In this document: piece after piece, positions 1 through 13,465 of the stretch
How positions within the stretch are numbered: position 1 is the stretch's first letter
Layout of the letters: every line of letters begins with the position of its first letter
Assembly: GCA_012295275.1 (NCBI GenBank)
Contig: CM022665.1
Coordinates: forward strand, 32,252,022 to 32,312,021
Direction: 5' to 3'
Origin: Chrysomallon squamiferum
Taxonomy: Eukaryota; Mollusca; Gastropoda; Neomphalida; Peltospiridae
Length of the DNA: 60,000 nucleotides
Program-made: the position numbers and the translations under genes
Notes under the pieces: model-generated
What the model was told of the DNA's origin: nothing
Seen by the model: the letters and a program-made list of their open reading frames with translations, nothing else
The model's database searches: none

Positions 1-550
1 TTTAAGACTTGGGACATACATAAATTCTACAGATCTTTGACAAGAAATGTATATTAATATATGTGTATTTTTTTTTAATTTATTTTTTTATTTTTTTTAA
101 AAGGAAAAAAGAAAAATGCATATTTAAATACTTTTGCCTGCAGGGTGACAAATGTCTTATTTCGTAACAATCCACAGTGAATTTTTTTATTATGTAAATG
201 AAGCTCTAACATCGTTATATGATATTTATTTATAATATATCCCCTGGCAGGTTTTTCAAACAATCTTGTGTACCCATCAGCAGGACAGACCTAATCGTGA
301 AAAAAGTTATATGTTTAAACATGCTCGAAGCAGAGATTCTTTCGTTGCATTTTATTTTTTCTTATTTAAAATAATGTTGTTTTGATTACATTCAATAAAA
401 TGTCAGATATTTTGGTAAACATCTCTCCTCAGGGAGCTGTAATATAAAATGGATATTTTAAAGATTATTTTTTTCCTAAACCATTACGTATTTATATTAA
501 ATATGTAGGCAACATGTTTATGGTTCAGTTAATAAAACGTAATTGTTATG
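1..550. other. non-coding flank, AT-rich
   Basis: No supported gene. The stretch is AT-rich with short homopolymer runs of T and A. The open frames are short and low in complexity. Confidence 0.5.
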
Positions 551-870
551 CATTAACTCGTTCAAAACATTTCAGAAACCCATGAAAATATACTAACTCG
601 TATAAACACAAACACACGAAAGTACACTAAACTGTTTAAAACCTTTCAGAAAACCATAAAAATGAATTAATTTGTATAAAATATTACACAAACCCATGAA
701 AATACATTTAGTCGTATAAAACGTTACAGAAACCCACCGCAATAAATGATCTCGTTACAGAAACCAGTTAAAGCATTTCACAAACCCACGAAAATACATG
801 AACTCGTTCAAAACGTTACAGAAACCAATGAAAATACATTAACTCGTATAAAACATTACACAAACCCATC
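551..870. repeat. degenerate minisatellite, period about 40 bp
   Basis: About eight diverged copies of a unit resembling TTACAGAAACCCATGAAAAT followed by ACATTAACTCGTATAAAAC run head-to-tail. Recognisable starts lie near 571, 644, 684 and further on to 870. Copies differ by substitutions (ttcaga/ttacaga/ttacaca) and small indels, so the array is old. No coding potential was seen. Confidence 0.7.
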
Positions 871-1100
871 AACTCTAAACTTGTTTTTGTTAAGCTGCTT
901 ATGACACACCCTTGAGATGCGCCACTAAATTACCGAGGCAGCTGAGGCGACACGTTCGCGTGAACAGTCAGTCGGTTATACCCGTCAGTTTTCACTTACC
1001 AGAGCAAAGTAACAGAATAACGACGTATCTCACACCCATGCGACGACATGGGAAATGTAAACGCCAAAGTTAACTTGACGTCACGAGGATTGTAAAAAAT
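871..1100. promoter_or_regulatory. CpG-containing patch with a perfect CRE palindrome
   Basis: This patch is richer in CG dinucleotides than its surroundings (for example around 906-960 and 1020-1085). It contains a perfect CRE palindrome, TGACGTCA, at 1076-1083. CREB/ATF proteins bind that motif in animals. No start codon with a convincing exon follows, so whether this is a promoter, and of which gene, is unknown. Confidence 0.25.
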
Positions 1101-1259
1101 ATATATATTTACTCCAAACGCAAGGCTTACAAACAAAACAAAAATTTAAAAAAAAAAAAAAAAAAAAAATAATAAAAAATAAAAATAAAAAAGAAGAAGA
1201 AGAAAAACCAAAAACGAAAGAACACCGACAATAATTTAATGCATTATTAGGTGCCAAAA

Positions 1260-1312
<53 letters not shown>
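1260..1312. repeat. (AAT)n microsatellite
   Basis: Uninterrupted AAT trinucleotide run. The apparent poly-tyrosine open frame on the minus strand is only this repeat. Confidence 0.9.
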
Positions 1313-1313
<1 letters not shown>

Positions 1314-1520
1314 TCATTATTTTGTATATTAACTATACGAAGAGGGGAAATTGTGTGGAATATTTCTTATTGACAGAAACATAATCAGCTAGTAGTATTA
1401 AATATGGCAGTGCCAGTAACAGCAATAAAAACACTTATTTAAATTTATTTACATTTTGTGACTGTTTCTGTGAATTTGATTGTGTATTTATCAGACTATG
1501 TTAAATACAATACTTTGTTA

Positions 1521-1524
1521 CATA

Positions 1525-1556
<32 letters not shown>

Positions 1557-1567
1557 CACACACATAT
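1521..1567. repeat. TG/TA/CA palindromic simple repeat
   Basis: A (TG)n run passes into (TA)n and then (CA)n, giving a nearly perfect self-complementary tract flanked by catat/atatg. Confidence 0.8.
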
Positions 1568-1679
1568 ATTCATTATGTCTTAGTACAGTGCGATGGTTTC
1601 TATTTGTAAAACATTTCAGAAACAGCTGATAAATTAGGATCCCATTTTAGCTCTAACAACACAGTTATTACAGCCATCG

Positions 1680-1815
1680 TGTCTGTTATATATTACTTCC
1701 ACGCGTATGCGTCACTGGAAATTTCTGTGTGACGTCACAGCCGTACTAAGTGGGTTACGTCCTGTATGTGCCTTGTGGCGATGTAAAATCTGACGTAATA
1801 CGGCCCTCTATGTTT
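1680..1815. promoter_or_regulatory. second CRE-bearing, CpG-containing patch
   Basis: A perfect TGACGTCA lies at 1730-1737 and a CRE-like TGACGTAA at 1791-1798, in a locally CG-richer stretch. Together with the site at 1076 this is a loose cluster 4-5 kb upstream of receptor A. Any link to receptor A is inference. Confidence 0.25.
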
Positions 1816-2647
1816 CAAAAGATGAGAGTTAAAAAATGATACTCGGAAGTAACTCTTTCTGTAGGTGTGATTTAAGCTGGCATATTTCCTGGTTATAAAA
1901 CATTTTGTTGGTAATAAAAATAAAAAAGTGTATGGAAGTTGAAAAAGAAAAATGTTAGCAAAGGAACGATAATGTCAGCATTATCATCATTATCATGATA
2001 ATCATCATACCATACCATTACAACTACTACTACTTCTACTACAACTACTACAAAGACTTCTAATAATAAACTCTTACAAACCATACACATACGTTGAAAC
2101 AATGTCTAGGTGAATGAATTCAAGATCATAATCAATTTATAGTCTTTTTAAAAAATGTCAGTTTATAAAATAAGGACGTATTAAACAAATAGTCAATGAT
2201 ACATGTTGTAAAATAGCAGAAAAAAGATAATACTATATTAATTAATGAAGTATATAAATTTATTCTTTGTTTTTTTTAAATATTCTCTCACATAGGGACA
2301 CACACACACGCACACACACACAGACAAAACTCCAACACACCTCAGTTACACATACTTTCTAGTTTATTGTAGATACAAAACAATCGCCTAGAAATTCATA
2401 CAAGCTGTACATTAACAACATTTCTAAAGTGAGAAGACTTTTTTCCTGAGCTAACCGAAATAATATAATTGGTTCGGATGGTAAAAATAGCCACACCTCG
2501 GGTGTTATTGGGTACACAGAGTCAGTAAAGTATTCAGATACGGATGAATGCTGTCGTGTCGATGTTAAGGTCAAACTGAATGACACGTACTTTAAGGAAA
2601 GAATGGTCGATTATTAAACTGTAAGGTTGTAAAGGTTTAGTTGTATG

Positions 2648-2650
<3 letters not shown>

Positions 2651-2723
<73 letters not shown>
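2651..2723. repeat. (GA)n microsatellite
   Basis: Uninterrupted GA dinucleotide run of about 72 bp. It generates spurious poly-Ser-Leu frames on the minus strand. Confidence 0.9.
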
Positions 2724-2726
<3 letters not shown>

Positions 2727-5700
2727 ATTTAAACAGAGCATTGTATGCATTGTTCTGCTTTGTGAAAATTCACACAAAACATCCCTAAATATTAATGAGT
2801 AGTTGAATACGTATGTAGTAACTCACTTGACTCACTTGTACAGACATATTACCATTATGTACATAAATATGATTTATGTTGATCTTGTATGTCACTAATA
2901 ACTTGGGACAGTCTTTCACCAAAACACACAAAATGGTTTTAAATTTCGGAAAACTAAAACTTATATCCGACATATTAGATAAATGATATTATCTGATTTC
3001 TGTCGTATTTTCATGAAGACAGATAGGCTTGTCGTTGCACCTATGTCTGATAATATGTTGTCTATATCTGTCGTTTAAGAGTTTTATACTGACACTAACG
3101 TATTTACACATGCTTGACCTCTAAGTCTTTAGCATTCACTGTCAGTTCTGTGTTTAAGTGTAAGGATTAATTTTCATATCACTGCGTCATTAAAGGGACT
3201 AAAAACAGTTTATAAATTGATTAGACGTTTTTAGCACTAATAGAAAATAATTAGGAAAAAAATCAATTTAATCAATCAGATAAAAAGGTATTTTAGATGT
3301 TTTCATGGCCATTGAAGCATATATAATTTCGAAAGTGACTTTTGCTGTATATTTCGATAGGTTATTAATTAATTCATATATCGAAACTGTCATATAAGTA
3401 GAAACTCACTTTAAAAGGTTATATTTAAATGTGTATCTGTTCTGCAACTGTTAAATACGATCCAATGCTGCAATAAACCTGGACCCTCCAACAAGTCTGA
3501 TCCTTGCCAGTAATAAACTCCACAGAAACCAAACAACAAGAGCGATGCAGTATAAAGGTAACTTTCAAAACAGAAATTTATTCACTTTTATCTTTTAATT
3601 ATTGGCTATCGTTGCCACTTAGCGGAAAACAGCAATCGAACTTTCTGATTACCTCAAAAAGATAAGAATTTTCTCAGTTATTTTTCTGAATCGTTTACTG
3701 AAAATAGCGTAGTATTAAGTAACATTGTTGATTAGTTGCTTAGTGACAGAGGATTCCACAAAACAATTATTTCTGGATTAGAGCTAACTTCACCGATGTC
3801 AATATCCTAGGTTTAATGCAAAAATTAGAACTCTGTTGACTTTGTAATAATTCCTTACCTGATGTTTCCTGTAAGATTAAGTGTTGAATTTTATATCACT
3901 GGTTATTCTGATTAGGCTATTCCGGAGGATATAGGATGAATTCTACATAGAGATAGACGATTATTAAAATTTATAACGTGTGTGTCACAGGCAGTAATTC
4001 CTGATGGTTATAACTGATAATTATAAATATTTTTGAAGAATAAAAACATTAATTTAACACACACACACACACACACATACACACACACACACGATTATTA
4101 CCATCATTATGTTAACCCAGCAATACCGGTATATAATATATGTAATTATAAACATATGTTATTATTTGACATTCAGCTTGTCTTTACTGCAGTACAGAAG
4201 GTATATAATTATAAAGTAACATTGTTTACTGCTTTCTGTTGCTTGTACCTGCTGAATCACATGACCAAGTTTACATACTTACTCCAAACTTGTGACCTTT
4301 GGGTTGAGGCATTTTAATCATTTGTTCGCGTGTTCGGTAAACATGTCCAACTCTGTTTGTTCGTCCTCGCCAGTGAGATTCTAGCAACTGCTCGTCCCAG
4401 CGCAGCAGCGGTTTACTTTAAGACAGCCTATATGATTTCTGTAACAGTAACAATAATAATGTCATGGACATAAAAATTTGGGATTCTGGATTATCTTTCT
4501 ATGATAGTATTTTACCATTCAGTATGTATATTGTTGAAAAGATGAACTAGTGTACAAAGTAAGCAGTTCGGTGAATCAGAGTGACAATCACACAGACACA
4601 CTGAAAGAGAGACATACAGAATATGAGAATCAATCATTCAGTATTACAATGTATACTTATGTCTACTGACGATTCTAGCACGGTGTGTTTTGGTTACACG
4701 ATCCATGAGCATGGAGTATCTTTCCACGTCTGTGTTACTGTGTCACAGAGAAGAAACTAGCTCTTACTGTTTGACCATTAGCTCTGAAAAAGATGTCATC
4801 TCAGTTTGGAGATAAATAACTACAGGCCCGTTGCTGATATTTTGCAGTCACAACTATATACATACAGAAGTACAAACGCATAGACAATTGTAATATAAAG
4901 ATACAATATCCAAATATTTTCATTATTTTTTGGTATAAAAATGGAAGTAATTTTTTTGTTCTAGAATATACGGGTTTAGAAGTTACAACAAACATTAACG
5001 TAGGTAAAAATTAATTAAAGTATTTTAATAAATAAAATTGGCCTTATATGAAATATGTTTTTATACGTAGATGTTTATTACACATATACATATATGAATA
5101 CAACAGAATATAAACAAATGACAATTTAAATATACATATACACGTACATACATACATACATACATACATACATACATACATACATACATACATACATACA
5201 TACATAAAAATAAATACAAACACAAATGAAAAAACACAAACAATCATACACACACGTACGAATATATATAATGAAATAAATATTGAACAGATTTTCTATT
5301 CTGTTTTTCAGGTCCAGGCTTGTCTACTTCCGTGAACAAACAGAACTAATGGATTACACACTTGTCGCATTCCTTTTTTCAGCATAAGTTTGTTAACATC
5401 TCCCAGACGTCTGCTACATTTCAGACCTCACCCCAAACCAAAGTCCATAACTCTGGGACAGGCTGTCAGTGAGGACACCTCGTTAAACCACACACAACTG
5501 ATTGAATACAAAAGAATATTTACTGGAGAATTCGTTTTTGTATGAAGATGGTTATTGTAACCTTTGCCAGTGTAATCGCATTGTAGATGAAGATATTCAC
5601 AGCGAAAGTCTAATTATATTTTAGAACGGTTTATATCAGCGAATAAGTTGACATTTATATGTATATATGAATTATATTACATTGACGCTTTTGGTTTGAG

Positions 5701-6052
5701 TCGCTCTCTTTCGCTAATATGTTGTGATTATTTTAAAATTAACATGGGGAAAAAACTATTTTATTGCGAATGAATGGTATACCTATTTCAGGTTATAGTG
5801 TGGATAATTTGTATATTCAAACATAAATTTGAATTACAAACGTGTTCATTGTTACGAACCAAAAGTTTTAACATGTGTACTTACTGAACAGGAAAATAAC
5901 ATTTATAAGCAAATTATTTTTTTATTATTACCGGTAATATAAACATTAAGAATTTATATTCTGCAGAACCGTGACTCACAACCTCGAGTTAAGGTCCAGG
6001 AAGGTTTTTTGAGGTATCAGGGATTCCGTTTCAGAGTAAAACATTGTTCAAG
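2724..6052. other. non-coding sequence upstream of receptor A
   Basis: No supported exon. The stretch contains CA/CATA microsatellites near 4056-4092 and 5141-5207. The transcription start of receptor A is not evident. A pyrimidine tract ending in CAG at about 5311 and the sequence shortly before 6053 could belong to 5' UTR exons, but nothing confirms it. Confidence 0.4.
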
Positions 6053-6292
6053 ATGAAGAAAATTCAATGGATTGTATTCGTTCTGTTTTTAAAAATTTTA
6101 CAGCTTGCTTCAACGCAGCGAGTAGACGCTTGTAAATCTCACCTGTGTACCTGTCAGAAACGTAATAACAGAATGACTGTTTCTTGTAGAAAGCAAAACA
6201 TTACACGGATACCCAAAAATATTCCACCCGATACTAAAGTTTTGTAAGTATTGAAGTTACTTTAATATTGATTTTCTTTATATTAGACAACT

Positions 6293-6385
<93 letters not shown>

Positions 6386-7677
6386 ACATATACTTAATAA
6401 ATACATTTAAAAAGTCATATCCAGTTAATACATATTTTCAGTGTTTTTCGCCTATATGTATGCTTGTGTGTGCGTGTGTGTTCGTGCGTGGGTGTTTTCA
6501 TCTTTAATATCCCAAACGTTTTAAATTACCTATAGAAGGAGACTATCGGTTGTTATCTTTATGTGTAGACTTCAACTTTTTATCTAAGTCAACATTCTGT
6601 GTTAGCAAAGCATATCTAAATAAACAGTGTAAGTTAATGCCACAAACATAATTTTCTAATAGAGAAAATAAAATTTATTGAAGGCTTCTTTATATATGTT
6701 TTACGAATTTATTTCTGTTTTATTTACGCTAACTACAAAAATAGTCACTGCAACTACTGTTGTTTATACTACATACTACTACTACTACTACTACTACTAC
6801 TATTACTACTATTACTACTACTACTACTGCAACTACGACTACTGTTACTGATAGAACTTCTATAGCTAATGCTTCTACAACAGCAAATCTACCATTACTA
6901 TTGCAAATACAACAACCACTACTACTACTACTATTCTATTATTACAACGTCTGCTCTAACGTTAACAAGCAATTTGATGGAGTTATTTGAAAAAATAAAA
7001 ATAACTAAATCAAATGATTAAAGAAAGAAAGAAAAGAAACATACAAATACATTCCAACAGCAACACTGACCATCATGGGCAAATTAAGTAACTGGACATT
7101 TATTCAAAAAATAATTAGTCTCTAGATAATTATATTAATTAGTTTTTATTTAGGGAAAAAATATTTTATATGAATTTTATTATTTTTGTTAGATATCAAA
7201 TTTTAAAGACTGTATATGTTAATTTCTGTACGAATGATTAAATATGTGTGTATGTGTGCTCGTATATTTTCATAATTTTAAATTCAATGTTTTGACAAAA
7301 ACATACATTAAAAACTCAGTTGGCGTCTTCCCGTGAAGTTATTTTCATAACAAGTCTAACCGGACTCCGAATATCCATCCAGGAAACAAAATAGAATAGA
7401 ATTAATAATAGTTTTCACTATGTTTTTTTTTTCATACCGTACAAAACATGTCTAACAGTAAATAAGTTGTTAGAACGAAACGCTTGAACAAATTTACTTT
7501 GACTACAGCACTCTGTCACCCGCGTCTTATATTTACACAGGAATACCCAGTGTAAACGTACACAGTGTTACTTTTTATACTATCAACTCACGAAACTTAA
7601 CAAGTTTTCGTTAAGTCTGGAATTAAAAACAACATCAAGCTACAAAGAGAGAGAGAGACCAGAGAAAATACGTTTTC

Positions 7678-7773
<96 letters not shown>

Positions 7774-7919
7774 TTTGGTGGTGGACGTGTCGGTGGTGTT
7801 GATAGTTTTTATCTTTGTGGTGGTAACAACAGTTTTATACTATACCTATCTTGCTTTCCTCTAATTTGGTAACATGACCTCACAGAAATAATATTTCCTA
7901 ATTTTTTTTAAAGTTATTT

Positions 7920-7982
<63 letters not shown>

Positions 7983-8168
7983 TGATAGGAATGTCACAAA
8001 ATCAATATGATAATTTTGGTCTTGTGTTGTTTTCAGAGAACTGTCATCCAGCAGAATTTCTTCCATATTGGAAAAAGATTTACAAAATTTAGAACAGCTG
8101 GAAACATTGTGAGTAATTTTAATTGTTTTTTATAATGTGTGTGTGTGTGTTTGTGTTTGTGTGTGTGT

Positions 8169-8217
<49 letters not shown>

Positions 8218-8406
8218 CTTGCGTATATGTGTGCGAGAGAGAAAGAGGGAAAGAGCAGGAGATACGTATACATGTGTGCATATGTGCTTGCGTGTGTGTA
8301 TGTATGTTTGTATGTATGGGTCTTTCATTCTTTCTCAAATTTTATATCATACATATGTGTATAATTTCAAAGGACTAATTTCGTGTATTTAAAACACTAT
8401 ATGTGA

Positions 8407-8448
<42 letters not shown>

Positions 8449-10564
8449 CAGAGAGGTGAAAATATTCATGTACAGTGTATAATCAGTAATGAAATACATT
8501 ATTATTATTACTGCATTATTATTATTGTTGCTGTTGTTATTATTATTATTATTACAAATAGCTGATTTAATCGGTCACCTTCTCAATATAAATATGTTGT
8601 TACAAATAGCGTGTACACACGTATAAGTAATCCACGCTCGCACATTTACTTGATATGTTTCAGATTCCTCATGAAAAACAGAATCAGTGAAATCCATCCC
8701 AAGGCTTTTCGAAACCTATACAGCCTGAAAACACTGTAAGTAATTCATACCTGCGTCAACGCATTTTCAGTTACTGGGTCGCCGAACTCCGTATAGACAA
8801 AGACACTAGATATAACAGACATACAAACACATGGTGTCGATTTCTCTCCATATCGCTGTCATGTACTGGTGTGACACGTTGAGTATTGTTTTAAATCACG
8901 TCAACTATTTATGGAGAAAAAATATAAAATAAAAAATAATTAAAAAAAATATTGTTGCTACACAGGAGATATAGAAACCAGATGCACGCACCTTTTCACA
9001 GAAATATTTTGTCATTTAATATGTTATACATGATGGAAGGCTTTATATCCACGATTTTTTGGAGAAATAAAGTATCACTCTGTGTATTATTAAAAGATTA
9101 AATTATATGTAAATGAAATAAAATAAGTTATTATATTTTATTGTTTGAAGAAAATAAAGAGTTAAGTTTTAATAAATAAATAAATAAATAAATAAGTAAG
9201 TAAATAAACAAATAAATGAAATAAAGAATATTTTTAAAGCTTTACATTCAAACATTTTGTTATAATAATTAAATATATATATATATGTATATTGATTGTT
9301 AATTATTAATAATTTTAACGATTATGATAATATTACTGTTATTATTATTATAGTAAACATTATAATAATAATTGTTATTACTATTATTATATATGTCATA
9401 ATGTTTATTATATATAGTTGTTATTAACATTCTTCTTCTACTACTACCACTACTTCTTCTTCTTCTTCTTCTTCTTATTATTATATGAAATATAATTTTT
9501 GATTATGTTTTTTCATTTTCATTATAAAACAAAAATAAACAATTTTATATTTTTTCCCCCCCTAAGTCAGTTATTTTTAATTATTTATACTTGGCTCTTT
9601 TTATCTTTCAGGGTATTATCAGAAAACAGACTTACAGAAATAATGGCCGATCATTTCCAGCATTTATCCAGCATTGAAATAATGTACGTAAACAACAACG
9701 ACAACAACAACAACAACAATAATAATATAAAAAAATAATAACTAAAATAAAATACATTCATAATAAATAAAATAAAATAAAACTAAATACATTTAAATTA
9801 AATTAAAGAAAAAAAGTATATGATTAAAAAAGTTTATTTATTCAGATAGAACCCATGACATCACAATATTATTAATATATCACATTTTATATTCTTATAA
9901 GCAATAGCACAATTGTATATATTTTCCAGTGATCTCCAGAAGAATAACATCACATATGTCTCAAAGTTTGCATTCATAACCCTGCCCATGAATAAAAAGG
10001 TTGTAGTGTAAGTATATACTTAATACTGACTCTTTAGAAACAGAATTTGACTTTCGTCTTTCGATAGGATATTTAGAGAAATATATTTTATTTCTTCACA
10101 TTTGTTCTTTCTTAATAAATAATCATATTAAATCTCTCTAGAATACAGTCTTTAATTTTTTAAATATTAATTTTCGTTAAAAACAGAATGCATTTTTCTT
10201 CATATAAAAAACATATCATTACATGTATTTAAAATATCATTTTTCTTTACAGGTGTTTGGATTAAAGTTCTCAAACGCTACCAATATTTTTTTCAAAATC
10301 CTAGATAATTTGTGCTTATAACAGAATTAATACAGAATACAATGAATTATTTCCACTTCACAAACATCATGATATACTATTTCGTTTTTTCAACCAGCAT
10401 GTTTGGGGGAAACTCACACATATACTGCGGCTGTTCTCTGAAGGCGATTAAAAAGTCTATGAACACTCACTCCAAGCTCTACTTGGATAACTTACGCTGC
10501 TCAAACGTGCACGACAACCTCCCTCTTTCTGACATGCGTGATAAAGACTTCCCATCGTGTACAG
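6053..10564 (+). CDS. receptor A exons 1-6: signal peptide, LRRNT, leucine-rich repeats, LRRCT
   Basis: Residues 1 to about 21 form a hydrophobic signal peptide (IQWIVFVLFLKILQLAS). An LRRNT cap follows, with cysteines 27, 32, 34 and 45 and the usual IP.NIPPDT lead-in. Exons 2-4 are exactly 72 bp and phase 2, each one 24-residue repeat (for example LMKNRISEIHPKAFRNL). Exon 5 is 78 bp and carries a fourth repeat. Exon 6 is an LRRCT cap beginning YCGC and ending with two further cysteines. One-repeat-per-exon structure is typical of extracellular LRR proteins. LRRs usually bind protein ligands; the ligand here is unknown. Confidence 0.85.
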
Positions 10565-12278
10565 GTAATTTGTTAGAATACGTGTGATTTCTGAGAATAT
10601 GCGTTGCTTCTGAGGACACAGAATACATTGTTTCTTAGGATATATAATTTATTAGAATACAAATAATTTCTTAGGATACTTGTAATTTCTGAGAATAGAA
10701 ATATTTGAAAAAAATGTTTAATGTATACTTGTATATTCCGTGCACATTTAAGAAAGAAAGAAAATCCACAACGACAACAAAACAACTTGAAAAACCTGCA
10801 ACTCTTTAATGTAATAACTCTGTAATTTGTCACTCTGTCTGCTTACATAACTCCCCCTTCTCTCTCTACGTATATTAGTAACATTAAAATTATAAAATAG
10901 ATTTGTTTTCTGATTTCAGAAGAGGAAGAGAATATTTTCCCCAACAGACAGTATTGTCGTTACTGTTCATCGTCCAAAACAAACGGAAAATGTCTGGAAG
11001 CAGACCAGAGTCGAGTTTGCCACGGAGAACTGGTAAATATTAGTACTGATATTTAAAAAAAATATATTAGACTCACAGGTACTAGAAGTGATACTAAATT
11101 ACACGGTAGATATTAATAAAAAGAGGTGAGAAATATGTGGAAAATATTTAAATTCTAAAATAAAGAAATATGTCCTTGTATTATTCTGTTACAATAATGA
11201 AATACATTTTTTAAATGTTTTCGTTACTAAATTAGAATTTGTTATAGTTTTAATTTTGTAATTCTTTAACATTCGAAATAGGAAAATCGTGTATAGTAAT
11301 GTCAAGACGTTTTCTTTTTACTTTTTTTTAATATAAACTTTTTTTCAGTGAATATCTGCCAGTTTTTATTTAAAACACTTTAAAACATTCGAACAACAAT
11401 ACAATAATATAAACAGAACAGTTACTTTGAATCCATGACGTTCAACATACGTGAGATTTTACTAGTTTATAATCATTACATAATTCTATTAATTTGCAAT
11501 GATATGTAATGAACAGATGGCGTGTATCAACAGCGTTGACTACACCAGAGGACATCTGAACGTCAGCCGCGGCTGTATTGAGCTGCAAGACTGTATGGCG
11601 TTAGAGGCTGCCAACGCCAAAACGTGTGCCATCCAGAACAGACCCAATATGCGCTGTAACTATTGCTGTGTTGGCAATAACTGCAACGTCGATCAGATAG
11701 GAGGTAAGAATTCGCTATAAATATAATATGTTGTATGCTATTTTTAGATGGAAAGGGTGGATATATATATATATATATTTATATACATATAGATAGATAG
11801 ACAGATATATAGACAGAGAGACAGATAGATAAACAGACAGATAGACTATAAAAGAAATCATATTTTTCAGGACGAACTTCAGACTTCACGTTTTACGTTT
11901 CGTTCGAATTGTATAAAGGGAACTACACACCAGACTTGGCTGATCCACAGTCACAGGAATATATCAATTTGACTCGAAGACTTATCAGAGCGGTGAGTTC
12001 ATTTCCACGCTGTTTTATATACAGTATTGTAGCATTAAACATTTTGTGTTTACTTATTATTATTCTCTAAACTTTAATTCTGAGGAAAACAGTTGGGTAT
12101 ATTTGTAATATATGAGAACATAAAACATTAAATATTAGCTATAAGCTGTATGTATGGTATGAGACTGTGATTGTGTGTGATGAACTCTACTCATTTGTAA
12201 TATTATTTCTAGATGAACGTCGACATACGGCAGACAGAAGGTGGATACTCAGTTACCCCCCTTGGCTTTACGTAAGTT

Positions 12279-12337
<59 letters not shown>

Positions 12338-13280
12338 TTCATTCACTTTTAAACTTAATTTCCCAATTTTTTTTCATAATATTAATTACAATTACTATTC
12401 ATATCATACTTGATTGCATGGATTATATGCATGTGGGTTTGTGTGTTTAAGTGTGTTTGTGTGAATGTCTTTCTATGTGCTTGTGTATGTATTTATGTGT
12501 ATTTGTATGTACTTGTGTGTGAGTTTATGTACGTGATACGTTTTATGTATATACTGACAAAGATGGTTGGTCTATGACTTTTTATATGTGTCCCGCAATA
12601 TTTTAACAGTTAATAAAAATAAAGAAATCAGTACTAAGTTAATAATTGTTTTCAGTCCTCCTGACTTGGTGACCTATTTGAAGATTCACAGTACGAATCT
12701 GAACACTCACAATTTTTTTCAAGTGAAGATTCTAATTCGAGAAATTATCCAAAACGGGGCGACAAAAGGAGAATTACGTCGTCTTAGAGTCAGCACCCGA
12801 CGTCTGAACATCACCCGAACAGGTGAGAATTAAAACAGTCATTATCAGGGCGGATGAGCGATTTCAGAAAAGGATGGAAAGTTGATATTATAGAGTATTT
12901 GATTTTCACCTTCAAGTGAAATTTATTTTAAAGAAAAACAGAAGCAATGTGTGGACAAAAAACAATACAAAAATTTCTCTAATGATATATATGGTTTAAA
13001 GTTAAATATATATATATATATATTTTTTAGTTTAAACAACTGATAGATTGACAAGTAAATAGTATAAAATACGTGGAATATGTATTTACTGTTTTCTTTA
13101 CAGAGTTTAAGTTCTGTCCAAGTATGTCTGACAACAACGCGAAGGGTAATTTCACTTGGCCTCGCATGCTGTCAGAAACTGTTAGTAAAATGCAATGTTC
13201 CTTCCAGCTAGCAGAAGATGATGAAGTCAGAATAGCCTCGAGAAGATGGTAAAATACTATATAACAATATATTGGCACGA

Positions 13281-13368
<88 letters not shown>

Positions 13369-13395
13369 AGAGGGAGGGAGAGAGGGGGGGGGAGG

Positions 13396-13465
<70 letters not shown>

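Noticed and set aside
8033-8392. Long Cys-Val and Thr-His open frames on both strands
   Set aside because: They are translations of the (GT)n/(CA)n microsatellite. The real coding part here is only exon 2 (8037-8108).
10252-10275. Acceptor-like TTTACAG before GTGTTTGG as a possible start of receptor A exon 6
   Set aside because: The required frame hits TAA after four codons. The CCAG at 10394-10397 keeps the frame and aligns with receptor B.
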